This document shows positions 33,431-44,680 of a stretch of DNA of 64,000 nucleotides, piece by piece. The translations under genes were made by a program, and so were the position numbers. How positions within the stretch are numbered: position 1 is the stretch's first letter; every line of letters starts with the position of its first letter. The notes below the pieces were generated by a model. It was not told where the DNA came from. It did not search any database and was given only the letters and a program-made list of their open reading frames with translations. Origin of the DNA: Scedosporium boydii (Eukaryota > Ascomycota > Sordariomycetes > Microascales > Microascaceae); the NCBI GenBank assembly GCA_002221725.1, contig NJFT01000125.1, positions 1 to 64,000 of the forward strand, read 5' to 3'.

Positions 33431-33712
33431 ACAAAAAAGAAAGAAAATAAAATAAAAAAATAAATAAATAAATAAAAAATAAAGGGGCCCTAGCCATTAC
33501 AGTCGCGCCTCCCGTCTGGACCACTGGGATTTGTCCCAGATGGGGATCTCCATTGATCGGGATATTTCTTTACCAGATCCCTGGTGACCGAGCATCCGAT
33601 GGCCCCCTGAAAAGAACTTGTGCCCGACCGGAATCGAACCCAAGCCCTCCCCGTGCGGAGGCTACGGTTGCTGTCACCAACTGACTGCGTCAGCCAGCTG
33701 GCTTCGGTGACA
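33431..33712 (-). mobile_element. tRNA-derived SINE-like element, copy A
   Basis: On the minus strand the head has a box-A-like TGACGCAGTCAGTTGG and a perfect box B, GGTTCGATTCC. A unique body follows (CCAGGGATCTGGTAAAGAAA), ending in CCCTTTATTTTTTATTTATT and an A/T-only tail on this strand. Copy B at 46214-46462 shares the body and tail junction in the same orientation. The head cannot fold into a proper tRNA (T stem mismatched), so it is a retroposon-like derivative. No ORF is expected; such elements move using another element's reverse transcriptase. Confidence 0.7.
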
Positions 33713-34736
33713 TCTGGCTGGATTGTTCTCAATTATATAGTATCGTACGGGGAAATTTTGGGGTTGGAGTAGGGAAGGAGCGAGCGCTCGGTGGGGAGGC
33801 GGATTGAGGAAGGGGCGAGTTGCCTAGGAGGGAGGTAGATTGGGGAAGGAGCGGGTGAAGTGTTGAACGACTTTGCCTGCGAAAACAAGAACATTCATGA
33901 ATTTGTCATCGTTGCGCTTTATATGTCTACGTACTGATTTCAACAACATATACGCTGGCGCATCGGATTTACTCAAGGGCATCACAGAACGAGTTTGACG
34001 ACGCAGGACGGATGATCAACGCCGTGGCGGCAACAGCGCAGGTTTGACAGGGGCGCGTTCCCTGTTTTCTTCCCGCGTAGAATCAGCGCTGCGTATGCAC
34101 AATCCGCTGCGACATTTTGAGCAGTCCTTGTGCTTCTTAAAGCCCACCTGACGTCGGGCCAGTGCACCCATCGAGAAAGGACAATATTCAGATGGATACC
34201 ACTTCACCTCTCACTTCCTCTTCTCTCATACGGCGCTCAGGCTCGGCTCCCGTGATCCCTTTGACCAGGGGATGGGTGGCCCCATTCCTCGTCTATGCCA
34301 AGGTCAGACGGTTCGCACGTTCGGTGGAGAATTATGAATGTAGCGGATTGAGGGAGGAGTTGCGAGCGTTACGAAAAGGACCTGGGGTCGATATCGCTAA
34401 TCTAACGATGATTCTGAGCGGTTTCTTTACTGTCCTGGTAATACAGGTTTCCAGGCTTCCCCCAACTGGAACACTACGGAAGGCATGAGCAGGAAGATCA
34501 TGAAGGCCCAGTCTAGCTTCATCAACCATAACGCCTCTACCGCTTATCCCCCAAGGTGCGTCAGCTGGCAGTTATAACAGGGTTGATCTTATGTTACCAG
34601 TCACTTGTAAGAACAGGGTACTTCATTTGAATTATTCTAAAGCACAAAGACGAAAAAAAGAGAAAAGAAAATCTCCAGACAGCATCATCTATCCCAACCC
34701 TACCTTATAAAAGGTACTTATCGAGTGGAGATCACA
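33713..34736. other. Intergenic, nothing firm
   Basis: A plus-strand ORF at 34162-34488 has mixed composition and one hydrophobic run near its end, but no recognisable family and no good coding partner. Confidence 0.3.
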
Positions 34737-37700
34737 TTATCCCGTCCACTGCCCGACGGTTGTCGGTGGTAGGTTGCGGCATGGTGCAATCTTGTCCAGC
34801 TTGATCTTTCGGGCCTCCCCAACGCCGGGAGCCATGATTAGAGCCCATTTCGTAGCGTAATCGATTCCCGCCGACTTCCGTATTTGATTCATTACCTTCA
34901 GGTCAGCCCGCGCCCTCCGGACCACCATGTCTAGCTCGCTGCGCACAAACTTGGGCCACTCCACCGCAATCTGTGCCTGGGAGCCCGTCTGCGAGGTGTA
35001 GTACAGCTCAAAGGAATCTAAGAGGTCCAAGATGCCGTTGTACGTGGCGCAGAATGAGTCCCAGACGGTCTGCTGGTCGAGGTAGCCAAATACGAACCCC
35101 ATATCACGCGCCACCTTGAGTTGGTCAGCGCCGGCCTCGTAGCTGCCGAACTTAGCGTCCGATACTGCCCGGTCCCCGCTGAAGAGGTGGCCCTTCATGC
35201 CATTGGATCTCGACAGGAAGACTGTTAAACGATCGGGGTGGATATGGGACCCCAGTTCGTCGACGATGAGATGGGCAAAGGACAATTTTTTGCCCTTCGG
35301 GTCAGCGCCCCAGTGTGCCTTGGGCGCCAAGATATGGTCCTCGGACCAGAAGAGGTCCCTTTGTACCGCTGCTGACTCTGGCAACCAATGGGTGAAGAAA
35401 CGAGAAATGGTCTGAGCCTCGAAGACATGTTCTGTCTGATAGAGTTGCCGATACCTTTTGCCTCGTTGGTACTGGAAATCCTTATGACCTGTTTTCGGCC
35501 ATGGGTACATGACATCTGACGCCGTAAACTGCGCGACGTCGAACGAAGTGCAGCTCGAGGTTGCGTTGTGGAAGTAACGCTTAACTCCGGTGGTTTTGGA
35601 ACTGGTATCCCAATCTTTCGGGCTGCCTGGGTTTCTGTAGCAGTCCGGGTATCATGGATACGGCTCGCTCTCCAGTGTTAACGGCTTTTTATTCAGAGGC
35701 CTGTGGGCGTAGGGATTCCAGAAACTGACATCCTTACGTCTCATGGTGATAGCCGTCGACGTCGCCGTAGCTCGCTTGTGCTCCAGGACGGCGGTGGGCC
35801 CCATGGGGAGCGTACGAGACGCGTCCTGGTGAACGTTCATTCCGTTGGTATCGGGGTAATCGAGAAGATCGAAGATAGATCTGCGAGAAGAAAAGCCAAA
35901 TGGCCACGGATCCCACCCTTCCATGAAACTAGAGTCGGCAACAGTAGAATGTTAGTAACGGGAATGGAAGTGAAGGTAACACGGAGACTAAGCCAGCTGG
36001 GGGGAGAAAAGGGGGGGGGGGTTCAGCATTTACGTACTCTATAACCGGCGGGAGCCAGGCGCAATTACAACAATCCCACGGAATGTCCTGGTCTGTGAAG
36101 CATCGCCCGCACTGGTCACAGCTAATCTCTGGTCGCGATGAAGAAGGCAGCTCGATTTCAATGATATCGCCGATAGTGGGCAGATGAGGCATGCCAAAGT
36201 CACCTGGAACAGAGTGATTCTGCCTCCTCTTTTTCTTCTTCTTCGCCTCAAGCTCATACCCAGTTCCGCCGTCGTTTCTTGCGTCTATCTCGGGCCTCGT
36301 GATGGACATGTCAGTGGCGATGCCAGCCAGTCCTCTTCGGCTGCTGCTGCCACCAAAGCAGGACTGTGAACCAACCTCCCCGTATTTTGAGGCGTATTGA
36401 GTTTTAAAGTTGCTGCCCCAGCCAATGTATGAGCCACTCTCGAGCATGGCAGTTTGCTCTTGGCTGACGTGAGTCTTCAGGCAAACGTCATTCCCGCTGC
36501 TGGCTATTTCGAACTCGGCGTGCAGGCTTTGCGTGATAGACATGTCGGGAAAGGTGCCCTGGACAACATTTTCGTACGGTTTTTGGAGACCGAAATCCAC
36601 CGCGAGACCGAGTTTAGTGATAGCGCTGAGGACGATTGTCGATTCTGGGTTGAAGTCGCTAACTGGCGTCAAGTTGTTCCGAGCCTCTGATTCGATGTAA
36701 GCAATGGACCCGGACGACGGAGGTGTAGGGAACGTTATGATGTCGTGCCCCAGTCCCTATTAAACAAGTTCACGTTAGCCGGAGAGCCTAGGTCTTCGGA
36801 GTCTTTTAAGGAGCCAAATTTGTGGCTAAACACCTGCGCAGATGGACTACTCACGCCTTGGCTGTAACTTCCATGTAGCCGTTGAAGGCTACCACAGAGG
36901 ACGAACCGCCTTGAGATCTGAGCTTGATGCTATCCTCCCGATACGGCGAAAAGGACAGCCATCCGTGGAACATCGAGACCCAATTCTCTGTTGCTGTGTT
37001 TGTAACCTTGGTAATGGACTCCCCGTTCTTGTGCTGTGAGACGTCGAGAATGCCCTTTCCAGCGACAGTAAAAGTGGCCTTTGTCTTGCCCCTCGCGTGG
37101 AGAAACCCGGCAGACTCGTGAATCTCGATCTCTGAATTGGGGTCAAACGTGGCAATCATGGAGAAGCCAAAATAAAACTCAACATCAACGTCTCGTCCCA
37201 GGGTCGCCGCAATACCTTGGCCCTCCTGGCCGCCCTCAACTAAACACATATGCGAGTTGAAGAAGACGAGTTCGGTGGAGTGTTTCGAAAACTTCGTGGC
37301 CGTATTTGAGGATGCGTCAAATGGGAGGTTCTTGAATTTGTCGTACCAGTCCTCTCGGTTGGAGGAGTAGAAGCGGTCGACCAGCTCGTTTAGACTACGC
37401 TTCGTAACGCCGGGGGAGTCCACAACGGCATCCCAGTAGCCGCGCACATTGGAGTAATCGACGCGCAGCGAGAAGGTTCCGCTATCACGCCTTACCAGGC
37501 CGATATTGTAGTCAAAGGAGAAGTCATACACAGCGGACATGCCCGGGTGCTCGATCAGCAGGTCGACAGGGACTGCTTGGTTTTGGGACGGGACTAGTGA
37601 CACGGCGCGGGCATACGAGCCGCCACCGCACTCTGCAGGCATGTGTACAATTGTTCCCTCCGTTCCGTTCTTCCGAACGCCGAAGCAGATGTCCTCATCA

Positions 37701-38339
37701 CCGCTTAGGCATACTATGCGGGCTTTCTGTACCTTGTGTGCTGAGGCATCCAGAATTTTGGGAGGCCAGTCTAGGAAGTGTAGCGTAGGGTTGTCTCTCT
37801 TGTTCATGGATGAGAGACCCTGGGAGGATCCCGCGAGCACAAAGAGGGCCATTCCCGTATTTCCAGGATCCGAGACGTTGAGGTTCACACCGCCGTTAAA
37901 GTTTTGTATTTCGAACACCGGATTGGAATCTGGAGGTGGGAGGTGTTCTGGAGGGAATAACTTCTCTAGGTCTATAGGAGTGAACGGGTAATCGATACCC
38001 CCCGGAGGGTCGCAACAGAACGCTTCTTGGCGACCTGGCCTACCTGTTAGTTCTGAAACTCGTGGATGCGGGACGGATTGCTTCGGAAGTAATATGAGCA
38101 ATGAAGACGTCCTTACCATTGTGACAGTATGGCCCTCCGGTCCCTTGAGGATCGAGGTCCAGCGTGATCTGGCCGTTGCCGCACTGTTCCGAACAGTGCT
38201 TCCCATTTTTCCATCCGCAGTTTCGGAAGGAGTCCTTAGAAGGGCAGCATAATTTGCGTTTATTCGGCGTTCCAACAGCCGGGTTCTCTGTGTCCGGCGA
38301 CTCAGGATAGTTTTCAAAGGGCGAACTCTCGAGCCTAGT
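34737..38339 (-). pseudogene. 3' part of a subgroup-C (class V, killer-toxin-like) GH18 chitinase
   Basis: Minus-strand exons from 38338 leftward encode only the region downstream of GH18: a cysteine-rich segment (KLCCPSKDSFRNCGW, HCSEQCGNG), then PLA-type blocks GTIVHMPAECGGGSYARAVS, a beta-rich middle and the conserved C-terminal module (YPWPKTGHKDFQY, FQTEHVF-like YQTEHVFEAQTISRFFTHW, SFAHLIVDELGSHIHPDRLT). This is the C-terminal half of fungal subgroup-C chitinases, which normally carry LysM and GH18 modules in front. The catalytic GH18 domain is absent; the sequence stops at an intron acceptor where the plus-strand LysM gene begins. An in-frame TGA at 35654-35652 sits inside the conserved module (PYP-stop-YPDC) with the frame open on both sides, so it is a nonsense change, probably from TGG. 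The junction near 36850-36750 needs either a GC donor or a frameshift. Confidence 0.75.
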
Positions 38340-39287
38340 ATGTCCTACTGCGTCGGGATAGCCAGCCCTACCCCAGTGGCCCAAGAACCCCCGGTGCCCC
38401 TAGCTCCACGTGCCTCTGGAGAGGCGGAAGACTGTGTCGCCTGGTTCTACGCGCAAATGTCCTGCGAGGCTCACATGTCCCACTTCCGCAGCCTGACCAT
38501 GGCCAAGTTCTACGAGTACAACCCATCTGTTGGCCAAGACTGCGAGAACTTCGTCTTTGGCACCTACTATTGCAGGATGACGGGGGCCGACTTGGAGGCC
38601 GACGACGAGGAGGAACCAACTGGGACCGCCACGGGCACGGTTACCCCTACCCCCACTGGTGGACTGGTTACCCCGACACCGGTTCAAGAAGGTATGATAG
38701 CTAACTGCGGCAGCTTCTACCTCGTCGAGTCGGGAGACGGCTGCTGGGCCATTGCCAATGACGCAGGAATCGACCTGGTAGACTTCTACACCTGGAACCC
38801 GGCCGTGGGGGTAGACTGCTCCGGCCTCTATCCGGGCTTCTACGTGTGCGTCGGTCTGATCCCGGACCCAACCGCTACAGAAACCTCAACCCCAACCACA
38901 ACCAGCGCACCCACGCCGGTGCAGCCGGGAATAGCTGAGAACTGTGACGAGTTCTACCTCGTTGAGCCTGGAGACGGGTGCTGGGCAATCGCAAACGATC
39001 ACGCCATCGACCTTGAGGACTTTTACACCTGGAACCCGGCCGTCGGGAACGATTGCTCTGGCCTGCAGCCAGATTACTACGTTTGTATCGGCATCGCGGA
39101 GGCTCCGGTTCAAGCGGGCATTCACGAAGACTGCCGCGACTTTTACTTCGTTGTACCCGGAGACGGGTGCTGGGCCATTGCGAATGATCATAGCATCGAC
39201 CTCAACGATTTTTACTCGTGGAACCCTGCTGTTGGGAATGACTGCTCTGGACTGCAGAGTGGGTATTGGGTTTGCGTAGGCCTTTAG
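38340..39287 (+). pseudogene. LysM-repeat protein gene, 5' truncated
   Basis: The frame opens in the middle of a LysM-protein linker (SYCVGIASPTPV, like CVGI at the end of each later module) without signal peptide or first module. It continues through a divergent LysM (about residues 31-80) and three near-identical LysM modules, each with DGCWAIAND, a conserved FYTWNPAVG (FYSWNPAVG in the last) and DCSGL plus VCxGI, separated by Thr/Pro linkers. Fungal LysM proteins bind chitin oligomers, protecting the wall or hiding it from plant immunity, and need secretion. Without a signal peptide this copy should not be secreted, unless an upstream exon exists (CCTAG just before the ATG could be an acceptor). 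Internal modules look intact, so the truncation is recent. Confidence 0.65.
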
Positions 39288-39770
39288 TCGCGTGAGTCTT
39301 GAGACCATCAAGCTTGGGATGACGACCCTGTAATCTCACATCTCAACTCCAATTCCAAATTGCATAGTAATTGATATCTATTGTCGTCTCTGGTGCCGAG
39401 CCTGGGTGGTGAAGATGGAGATGCTGGTGGAGATGAGCGGTTCCTGGAGATAGTGAGGTGTTGATGGATTGACTGGAAACATGACAGCCCCAATGACACG
39501 AGTCTTTCCGGTAGGATTAGGATGGATAATGCAGTCTAGTAATTTTCTCCTTTACGCGCTGGAGTGCGTGGGTAGAGACTCAAATGATATTCTTATAAGT
39601 GGCCAGCAACCCCAGATCCTCTCTGGTGGCCAGGTACGAAGTAGATTGACGCCCGATTAAATGGAATAGTATCAGATTACCTCAGGATCAGGCAGGAATT
39701 TCGGGAAATCAACGGCAATCTGAAATTAGGCCAAGACTTTTAAGACAATATTTAATGGAATGGAATTGCG
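39288..39770. other. Intergenic, nothing recognised
   Basis: Flank between the LysM remnant and the kinase-like gene. Contains a TACGAAGTA word near 39634. Confidence 0.4.
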
Positions 39771-40919
39771 ATGGGAGGTTCTGCTCTTTCACCAACAGAT
39801 GAAACTGAACCATCTTCTTCGAATATCTACAACAACCCCACTATCACCATGGCCCGTACAAAGATGCACCACGACCACCCGTTCTACGACACACCTCCAT
39901 TGCTCCCACAAAAAAGACCCAATTTTAGCCAAGACGCCAAAGTCTACCCCATCGATGATTTGTATTGTGCTGTCGAGGTTGAGCCAGGGGCTGCGATGCT
40001 TGCGTCCAATGATTATTCTACCGATCTATATGAGCTTCGTCTAGCTGTCGATACTGATCCTGACTCCCGATTTCGAAGGGATGAGGATGGTCTCAATCAT
40101 TCATGCCAGCAAGCTTCAGTCGCGCTCCACAAGATGTCGATATCGCCCACTAATCCAACTCATCCGCATATCCCTCGCTGGCTCCGCCGCGATGAATGGA
40201 CTGGCTATGGAATCATCGAAAAGCCGACGGGGATGATGCTTGGAAATTTTCTAGAACAGCAGCGGTCTGTTATGTACGCTGGGGAGCGGATCGCGCCAGC
40301 GTTCGTCCCTTTACTCTACCAGTGGGCCCTGAACGCACTCTCAGCCTTGGAATTCTGCCACCACCACAAGATCGTCGTAGCAGACTTTGGTATCTGGGCT
40401 TTGTGGCTCGCGTCCCTCGAAGAGAATCTATCTCTTACACTCTTCGGACTACACCACGCCCACTTTACCGATGAGCATAGCCAACCATATGTTGGCGAGC
40501 TCCGCCTCGGGCCCCGTTTCTCCGCTGCCCAGTTAGATCCCCTGGTGAAAGATTGGCATTGGGTTGGCTACCATCTAGGATTTACAGAGAAAACAGACCT
40601 CTTTGACTGGGCGACCTTTGTCTATGAGATCGCGATGGGGCGACATCCTTCGAAGAATGGCCCCGGCGAGGAGTATGAAATGGACCCTGAGTTACGACGT
40701 ATGGATGTAACAGGCTCGTGGCCGGCACTTGAGGCAGAGTACTTGGGAGAGTTCGTGCGTCAGTGCTGGGCGCGTAGGCATTACGAGGATGCGGCCTCTG
40801 TGAGGAGGGATTTGGTTGCCTTCCTGGAGACGAAGGGATGGCGTGTTGATGGAGAGGATAACTTGGTGAGCTTTGATGCCACGACACTTCCACTGGCGCC
40901 TGCCCCAGATCCTCTTTAG
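39771..40919 (+). CDS. Protein kinase-like fold protein, probable pseudokinase
   Basis: Intronless, 382 residues from the ATG at 39771. An in-frame ATG at 39849 has a better context (CACCATGG) and may be the true start, giving 356 residues. The C-lobe pattern is visible: LLYQWALNALSALEFCHHHKI, then VADFG (203-207) where HRD is expected, ENLSLTLFG (224-226 LFG where DFG is expected), DWATFVYEIAMGRHP (alpha-F like) and a final helix FVRQCWARRHYEDAASVRRD. The catalytic Asn after HRD, the DFG aspartate and a glycine-rich loop are missing, so phosphotransfer is unlikely. Many ascomycetes carry families of such proteins. Function unknown. Confidence 0.7.
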   Translation: MGGSALSPTDETEPSSSNIYNNPTITMARTKMHHDHPFYDTPPLLPQKRPNFSQDAKVYPIDDLYCAVEVEPGAAMLASNDYSTDLYELRLAVDTDPDSRFRRDEDGLNHSCQQASVALHKMSISPTNPTHPHIPRWLRRDEWTGYGIIEKPTGMMLGNFLEQQRSVMYAGERIAPAFVPLLYQWALNALSALEFCHHHKIVVADFGIWALWLASLEENLSLTLFGLHHAHFTDEHSQPYVGELRLGPRFSAAQLDPLVKDWHWVGYHLGFTEKTDLFDWATFVYEIAMGRHPSKNGPGEEYEMDPELRRMDVTGSWPALEAEYLGEFVRQCWARRHYEDAASVRRDLVAFLETKGWRVDGEDNLVSFDATTLPLAPAPDPL

Positions 40920-41806
40920 TTATTGGTGGATCTGATTTGGTGGTGAGCTCTGTGGATGCAGCTGATGATGACTGATTTGGCTTACGCTTGGGGGGATGGA
41001 TATCTTGGGGGCTAAGGCAAAAAGCCTCCAGGCACATGCAATAATTGGAATTTCATTCGAGTTCTATGTAGACAGCCTTCCGCAGTCTGTTTGAGAAGAG
41101 AACTTATTCACTTTGAGGCAGGAGGTGCGTGTCACGTCCCGTCTCCGTGTTTTTACAAGTCTGCGCCCACTGCCACACTTCCCGAAGGCTCACGGCATTA
41201 GGGATATCGCGTTTCTAGTCGATCCATCATCACCTCATTAAATTCAGAAATCAGTCTCATCTCCCCGGGGAATCTCCCTCAGTACTTCCATTTTCATCGC
41301 CAGCCCCGGCGCCAGCGACGGGCAATGAAATATCAGACCCAATCCCGTGTGAAGGTGGGGCCGTAGTCGGTTGATCACGGGCTCGTATCGCGCCGGGCGG
41401 GAAAAGTGGTGGTGGTAGTACAAGCTACCCCCTTCCTCCTTTTTGTTTCATATTTGGTGGGTAATTGGTTTTCATCGAATGTATTGCTGGTCGTCTTGGG
41501 GTGAACAAAGAGGATCGGACTTGTATTATTTTAAGCCAGTCCGGCTTTCCACTCCCATATAAGCCCGGCCAACTCCCGGTTGATCATCGCATCGACGCAT
41601 CCCACGTTTTACTTGGTGTCCTGTTTTCTTTCATTCTTCCGGTTATGACAACCTGTAGGCAGATATACGACAACCGTAGTTGCAATAGATCTATGATTTC
41701 ACTACTTGCCCCACTTTACTCGCGACCTTGCATTCACTCACTCTTCACGAAATAAGCCCTCCCTGGACTTCAGATTATCAACTGCTCTCTGCTCCTCTAC
41801 TCTACG
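40920..41806. other. Intergenic, nothing recognised
   Basis: A 20-30 bp stretch at 41205-41265 (ATATCGCGTTTCTAGTCGATCC, CACCTCATT) resembles 43015-43065 at the 3' end of the GH6 gene, a small dispersed duplication. Confidence 0.4.
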
Positions 41807-42650
41807 ATGATAGTTCCGAGGGACGACGTGGATGATCCGCGGTTCAGCAACACCTTCGAGCTTCCCGCTGGCAACGGCCGCACCAGCTCCTTCAAGGTCA
41901 AATACGCCGATTACGGCTACCGCAACGAGGCCGATCCCGAAATCCTCCACCCGAAGAGTCCCTATCTCGCCATCGGAGCTCCATGGATCCTCCCCAAAGC
42001 ACACCGGCTCCACGCTCCTCTCCATCGCCAAGACACTACCTCGTCCCGTGATCGGCAACACCGACAAACTCGCGCGACTCATCAACAACCATCTCGGTCC
42101 CTTCATCGGCAATACCATAGGTCTTACCGTCGGCCTGGTGTTGAGTCTATTACCGCGGCAGAAAGCGAAGCCTCCAGCACCACCTCGCGAGGATGAGGCC
42201 GTGGAGGTGGGCAGCGCAGAGTTCGAAGCTCAACTTTGGTCCCCCATCATCGACCGCATCTACGCCGAGGGTGTTGCAGGTATCTCCTCCGACGCGGTGC
42301 TGTTCTTGCAGAAAGGCATGAACGGGTGGAGTGATTGGGGTGACTACGACACTGGCGTCCCGCGGCTGGCGGAGGGTCTCCGGGATGCGGGGATGAGGCT
42401 GCCCGTTGACGTGTTCTACCCCTCGAGCGATATTTTCGTCGGTGGTGAGGGCGACAAGGGCCCATGGTGGTTCAACAGGTGCTGGGAAGCTGCTTCCGAT
42501 GTGATACCCTTCCGGAGCAGCACCGTAAAGGGCGCGGACCACGATGGAATATGCATGTTGAAGTTTGGGGTGCCGCAGTCCGTGTTCGAAACGATTGAGA
42601 GTCTCGGCGAGGAGCGCCGAGTCCAAGCCGCAGGGTCTGGGTCTCTTTGA
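41807..42650 (+). pseudogene. Alpha/beta-hydrolase gene with deleted catalytic middle
   Basis: The first 45 residues (FELPAGNGRTSSFKVKYADY) match the N-terminus of fungal alpha/beta hydrolases. After NEADPE the frame jumps directly to SPYLAIGAPWILPK, which in the family follows the nucleophile elbow and strand beta-6, so the oxyanion loop and GxSxG are missing. A one-base shift at about 41995 then moves reading to another frame, continuing HTGSTLLSIAKTLPRPVIG and a long C-terminal part with IDRIYAEGVAGISSDAVLF. Deletion plus frameshift means no active enzyme. No splice signals could explain the jump. Confidence 0.6.
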
Positions 42651-43065
42651 TCTCTTGGGCGGTAATTCCCTGTGGGTAAAGGCAGTTGACACAAGACATG
42701 ATGTCGAGAAGTGAGCCTGGAGTCGTTGCTTCTCGTATTCCCCCGGAGACGATGACAGCAAGAAGCCGTGGTAGACATGGCTGGTGCCTTTTATCTATTT
42801 GAGAGGGTGAAGTAAGTCCGCGACGGTATGAACGCCGCAGACTTCGCCTAGTGTTCCCGTCGTTTTCATCACTTATTAGACTTGACAAAGACCGGACCTG
42901 ACAACTAGAGACCATCGCTGATGGCAACACGTTTATACTGCCTTATCCGATTGTCCTTTGTCAAAATCATCCATTCTAATCCGATTACATAAATCACACT
43001 CGTATTATTGGGGGTATCGCGTATTGTTTCTAGTCAATCCATCAGCACCTCATTGAATCCAGAAA
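42651..43065. other. Convergent 3' intergenic region
   Basis: Nothing recognised apart from the short duplicated stretch at its right end that resembles 41205-41265. Confidence 0.45.
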
Positions 43066-44483
43066 TCACTCCTCTCTGCCAGCCTCTTCATCGGCATCTC
43101 CCTCAGCGTCCCCATCCTCCTCACCAGGCTCGGCACCAGGGACGACAATATCAGGATGTGCGTTCTCAACAAGCAACTGAGCGTACTCATCAAACCACTG
43201 CCCAGCCCTAGGCGCACCTTCCAACCCACACTGCCCATCCGACTCACCACCCGGCTTGATCCAAACCAGAGCATCCACAAGCGTATTATTCCCAGTCGAC
43301 GACCCGGGAATAGCTCCGAACCCAGCCCGGATATTACACCAGGCACTCCATTCCGAACGAGCGCCGGGGAGCTGGACGCGGCCTTGGTCGACGATGAAGT
43401 TCGACGGGAGGCCCTCTGCTTCGAGGAAAGGGGCGAGGGACTGTGTGTAGTGGTTCTCGTCCCACGAGTTGGAGTACTCGGTGTAGTTTTCGCGGACCGT
43501 GGCGTTGAAGGGGTTGTAGTTGGAGACGTTGGTGGCAAAGCCGCGAATGCGGGCGCCTTCGCCGGCGAGTTTGACGACCTTGGCGAATTCCTTGGCGGCT
43601 GGGGAGGAGAGGAAGCGTTAGAACTTAGCTGCGATGGGGGAAAGAAAGTGGATGAGGCAAGTTACTACGTACCAGGCTCGAGATTGTCATCCCAACCGAG
43701 CCAGCCACCATGCGCAGCATCGATATACAAATGCACATGGTCAAACTGAAGCTGTGAGATAGCAAAGGCAATACCCTCCTCGTAGGCGGGGACGGCTTCC
43801 TCACATAAAGGAATCTCCGTGTTAGTGATTGCGTTGGCGAGCGAATCCGGCTCGAGGACGACGGCGAAAGTGAGGTCGTCGGCCGCCGCTAGCTTCTCCG
43901 CGTACGGCTTGATGTACTCCTCCTTGTATCTCTCGAGGCCGTCTTCTGCGACGAGGAACTCGCCGCTGCTTTCGCCTGCGGAGCAATCCCTCGACGGCAG
44001 GTCATAGAGAACTAGGCCAATGATCTGCTCTTCACCCGTCTCCTTCTGGATCTCGCGAGCTGTCTCAACTGCGGCATCAATGTTCTTGAGACTAGCGACG
44101 TTGGACACCCAGACGAACGTGCCGATATTCTGAATCACGCGAACCTTGGCGGCGTTCTCTGCATCGCCGGCCGCTTCGAACGCATCGTGGGTCTGGTCGA
44201 GCTTCTTAGACCACTCGGGGTTTGCGAAGAGCTTCTTGCCTTCGAAGGGGGAGGGAGTCTTGGGAGGGGCCTCGACGGGTTCCTTGGGCTCTTCGGGCTC
44301 TTCGGGCTCTTCAGGTTCCTCGGGTTCCTCTGGCTTCTCGGGGGTCTCAGGGACTTCGGGAACTTCTGGGGTCTCGGGCACCTCGGGCACGGCGGGGGAG
44401 TCGTCCTGCCGAGGGGCGAGGCCGGGGGCCGCAGCGACGAAGGTGACCGCGGAGAGGGCGGCGAGGATGGTTGCCACGCGCAT
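43066..44483 (-). CDS. GH6 cellobiohydrolase/endoglucanase with Pro-Glu linker
   Basis: Two exons (44483-43673, 43598-43066) join in phase to 447 residues. A signal peptide (1-19, ending VAAAP) is followed by a linker of repeated PEVPETPE and EEP units (about 28-72) and a GH6 catalytic domain. GH6 signatures are LYDLPSRDC (159-167, with D166), VVLEPDSLAN (208-217, with D213 as likely catalytic acid) and IKPGGESDG near the C-terminus (equivalent to the Asp of Cel6A). The enzyme cuts beta-1,4-glucan from chain ends with inversion, outside the cell. The N-terminal CBM1 common in this family is absent and only the linker remains; a short acidic C-terminal tail is added. The start at 44483 begins the signal peptide; an upstream in-frame ATG at 44561 is less likely. 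Confidence 0.92.
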
Positions 44484-44671
44484 GTTGAAGACTAAGGTGT
44501 ATCTCGGGAAGGAGAGAAAATGCTGAAGAAGGAGAAAGATGAAGGGAAAGACCTTAAGCACGAGTAGTCTCCGAAGGCAAGGGAGAAGATGTCCTAGTCG
44601 CGAAGAATTCCGCTTGTGCTTGTCGCTTGATCAAGAAAATTTTCTCTCCACGGCAAGGCAGAGAATCTCTC

Positions 44672-44680
44672 CTATTTATA
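44672..44680 (-). promoter_or_regulatory. TATA box of the GH6 gene
   Basis: TATAAATAG on the minus strand lies 189 bp upstream of the GH6 start codon, in a good position for a leader of about 150 nt. A GTGGAG match to the CreA site SYGGRG lies farther upstream near 44932, weak on its own. Confidence 0.5.

Noticed and set aside
33600..33712. Functional tRNA gene
   Set aside because: Box B is perfect but the T stem and acceptor stem do not pair, and the sequence continues into a body shared with the 46-kb copy, so it is a SINE head.
36720..36852. GC-AG intron in the chitinase remnant
   Set aside because: AAG|GC with the acceptor at about 36760 would keep the frame, but a frameshift is equally possible in a gene already broken, so no claim is made.
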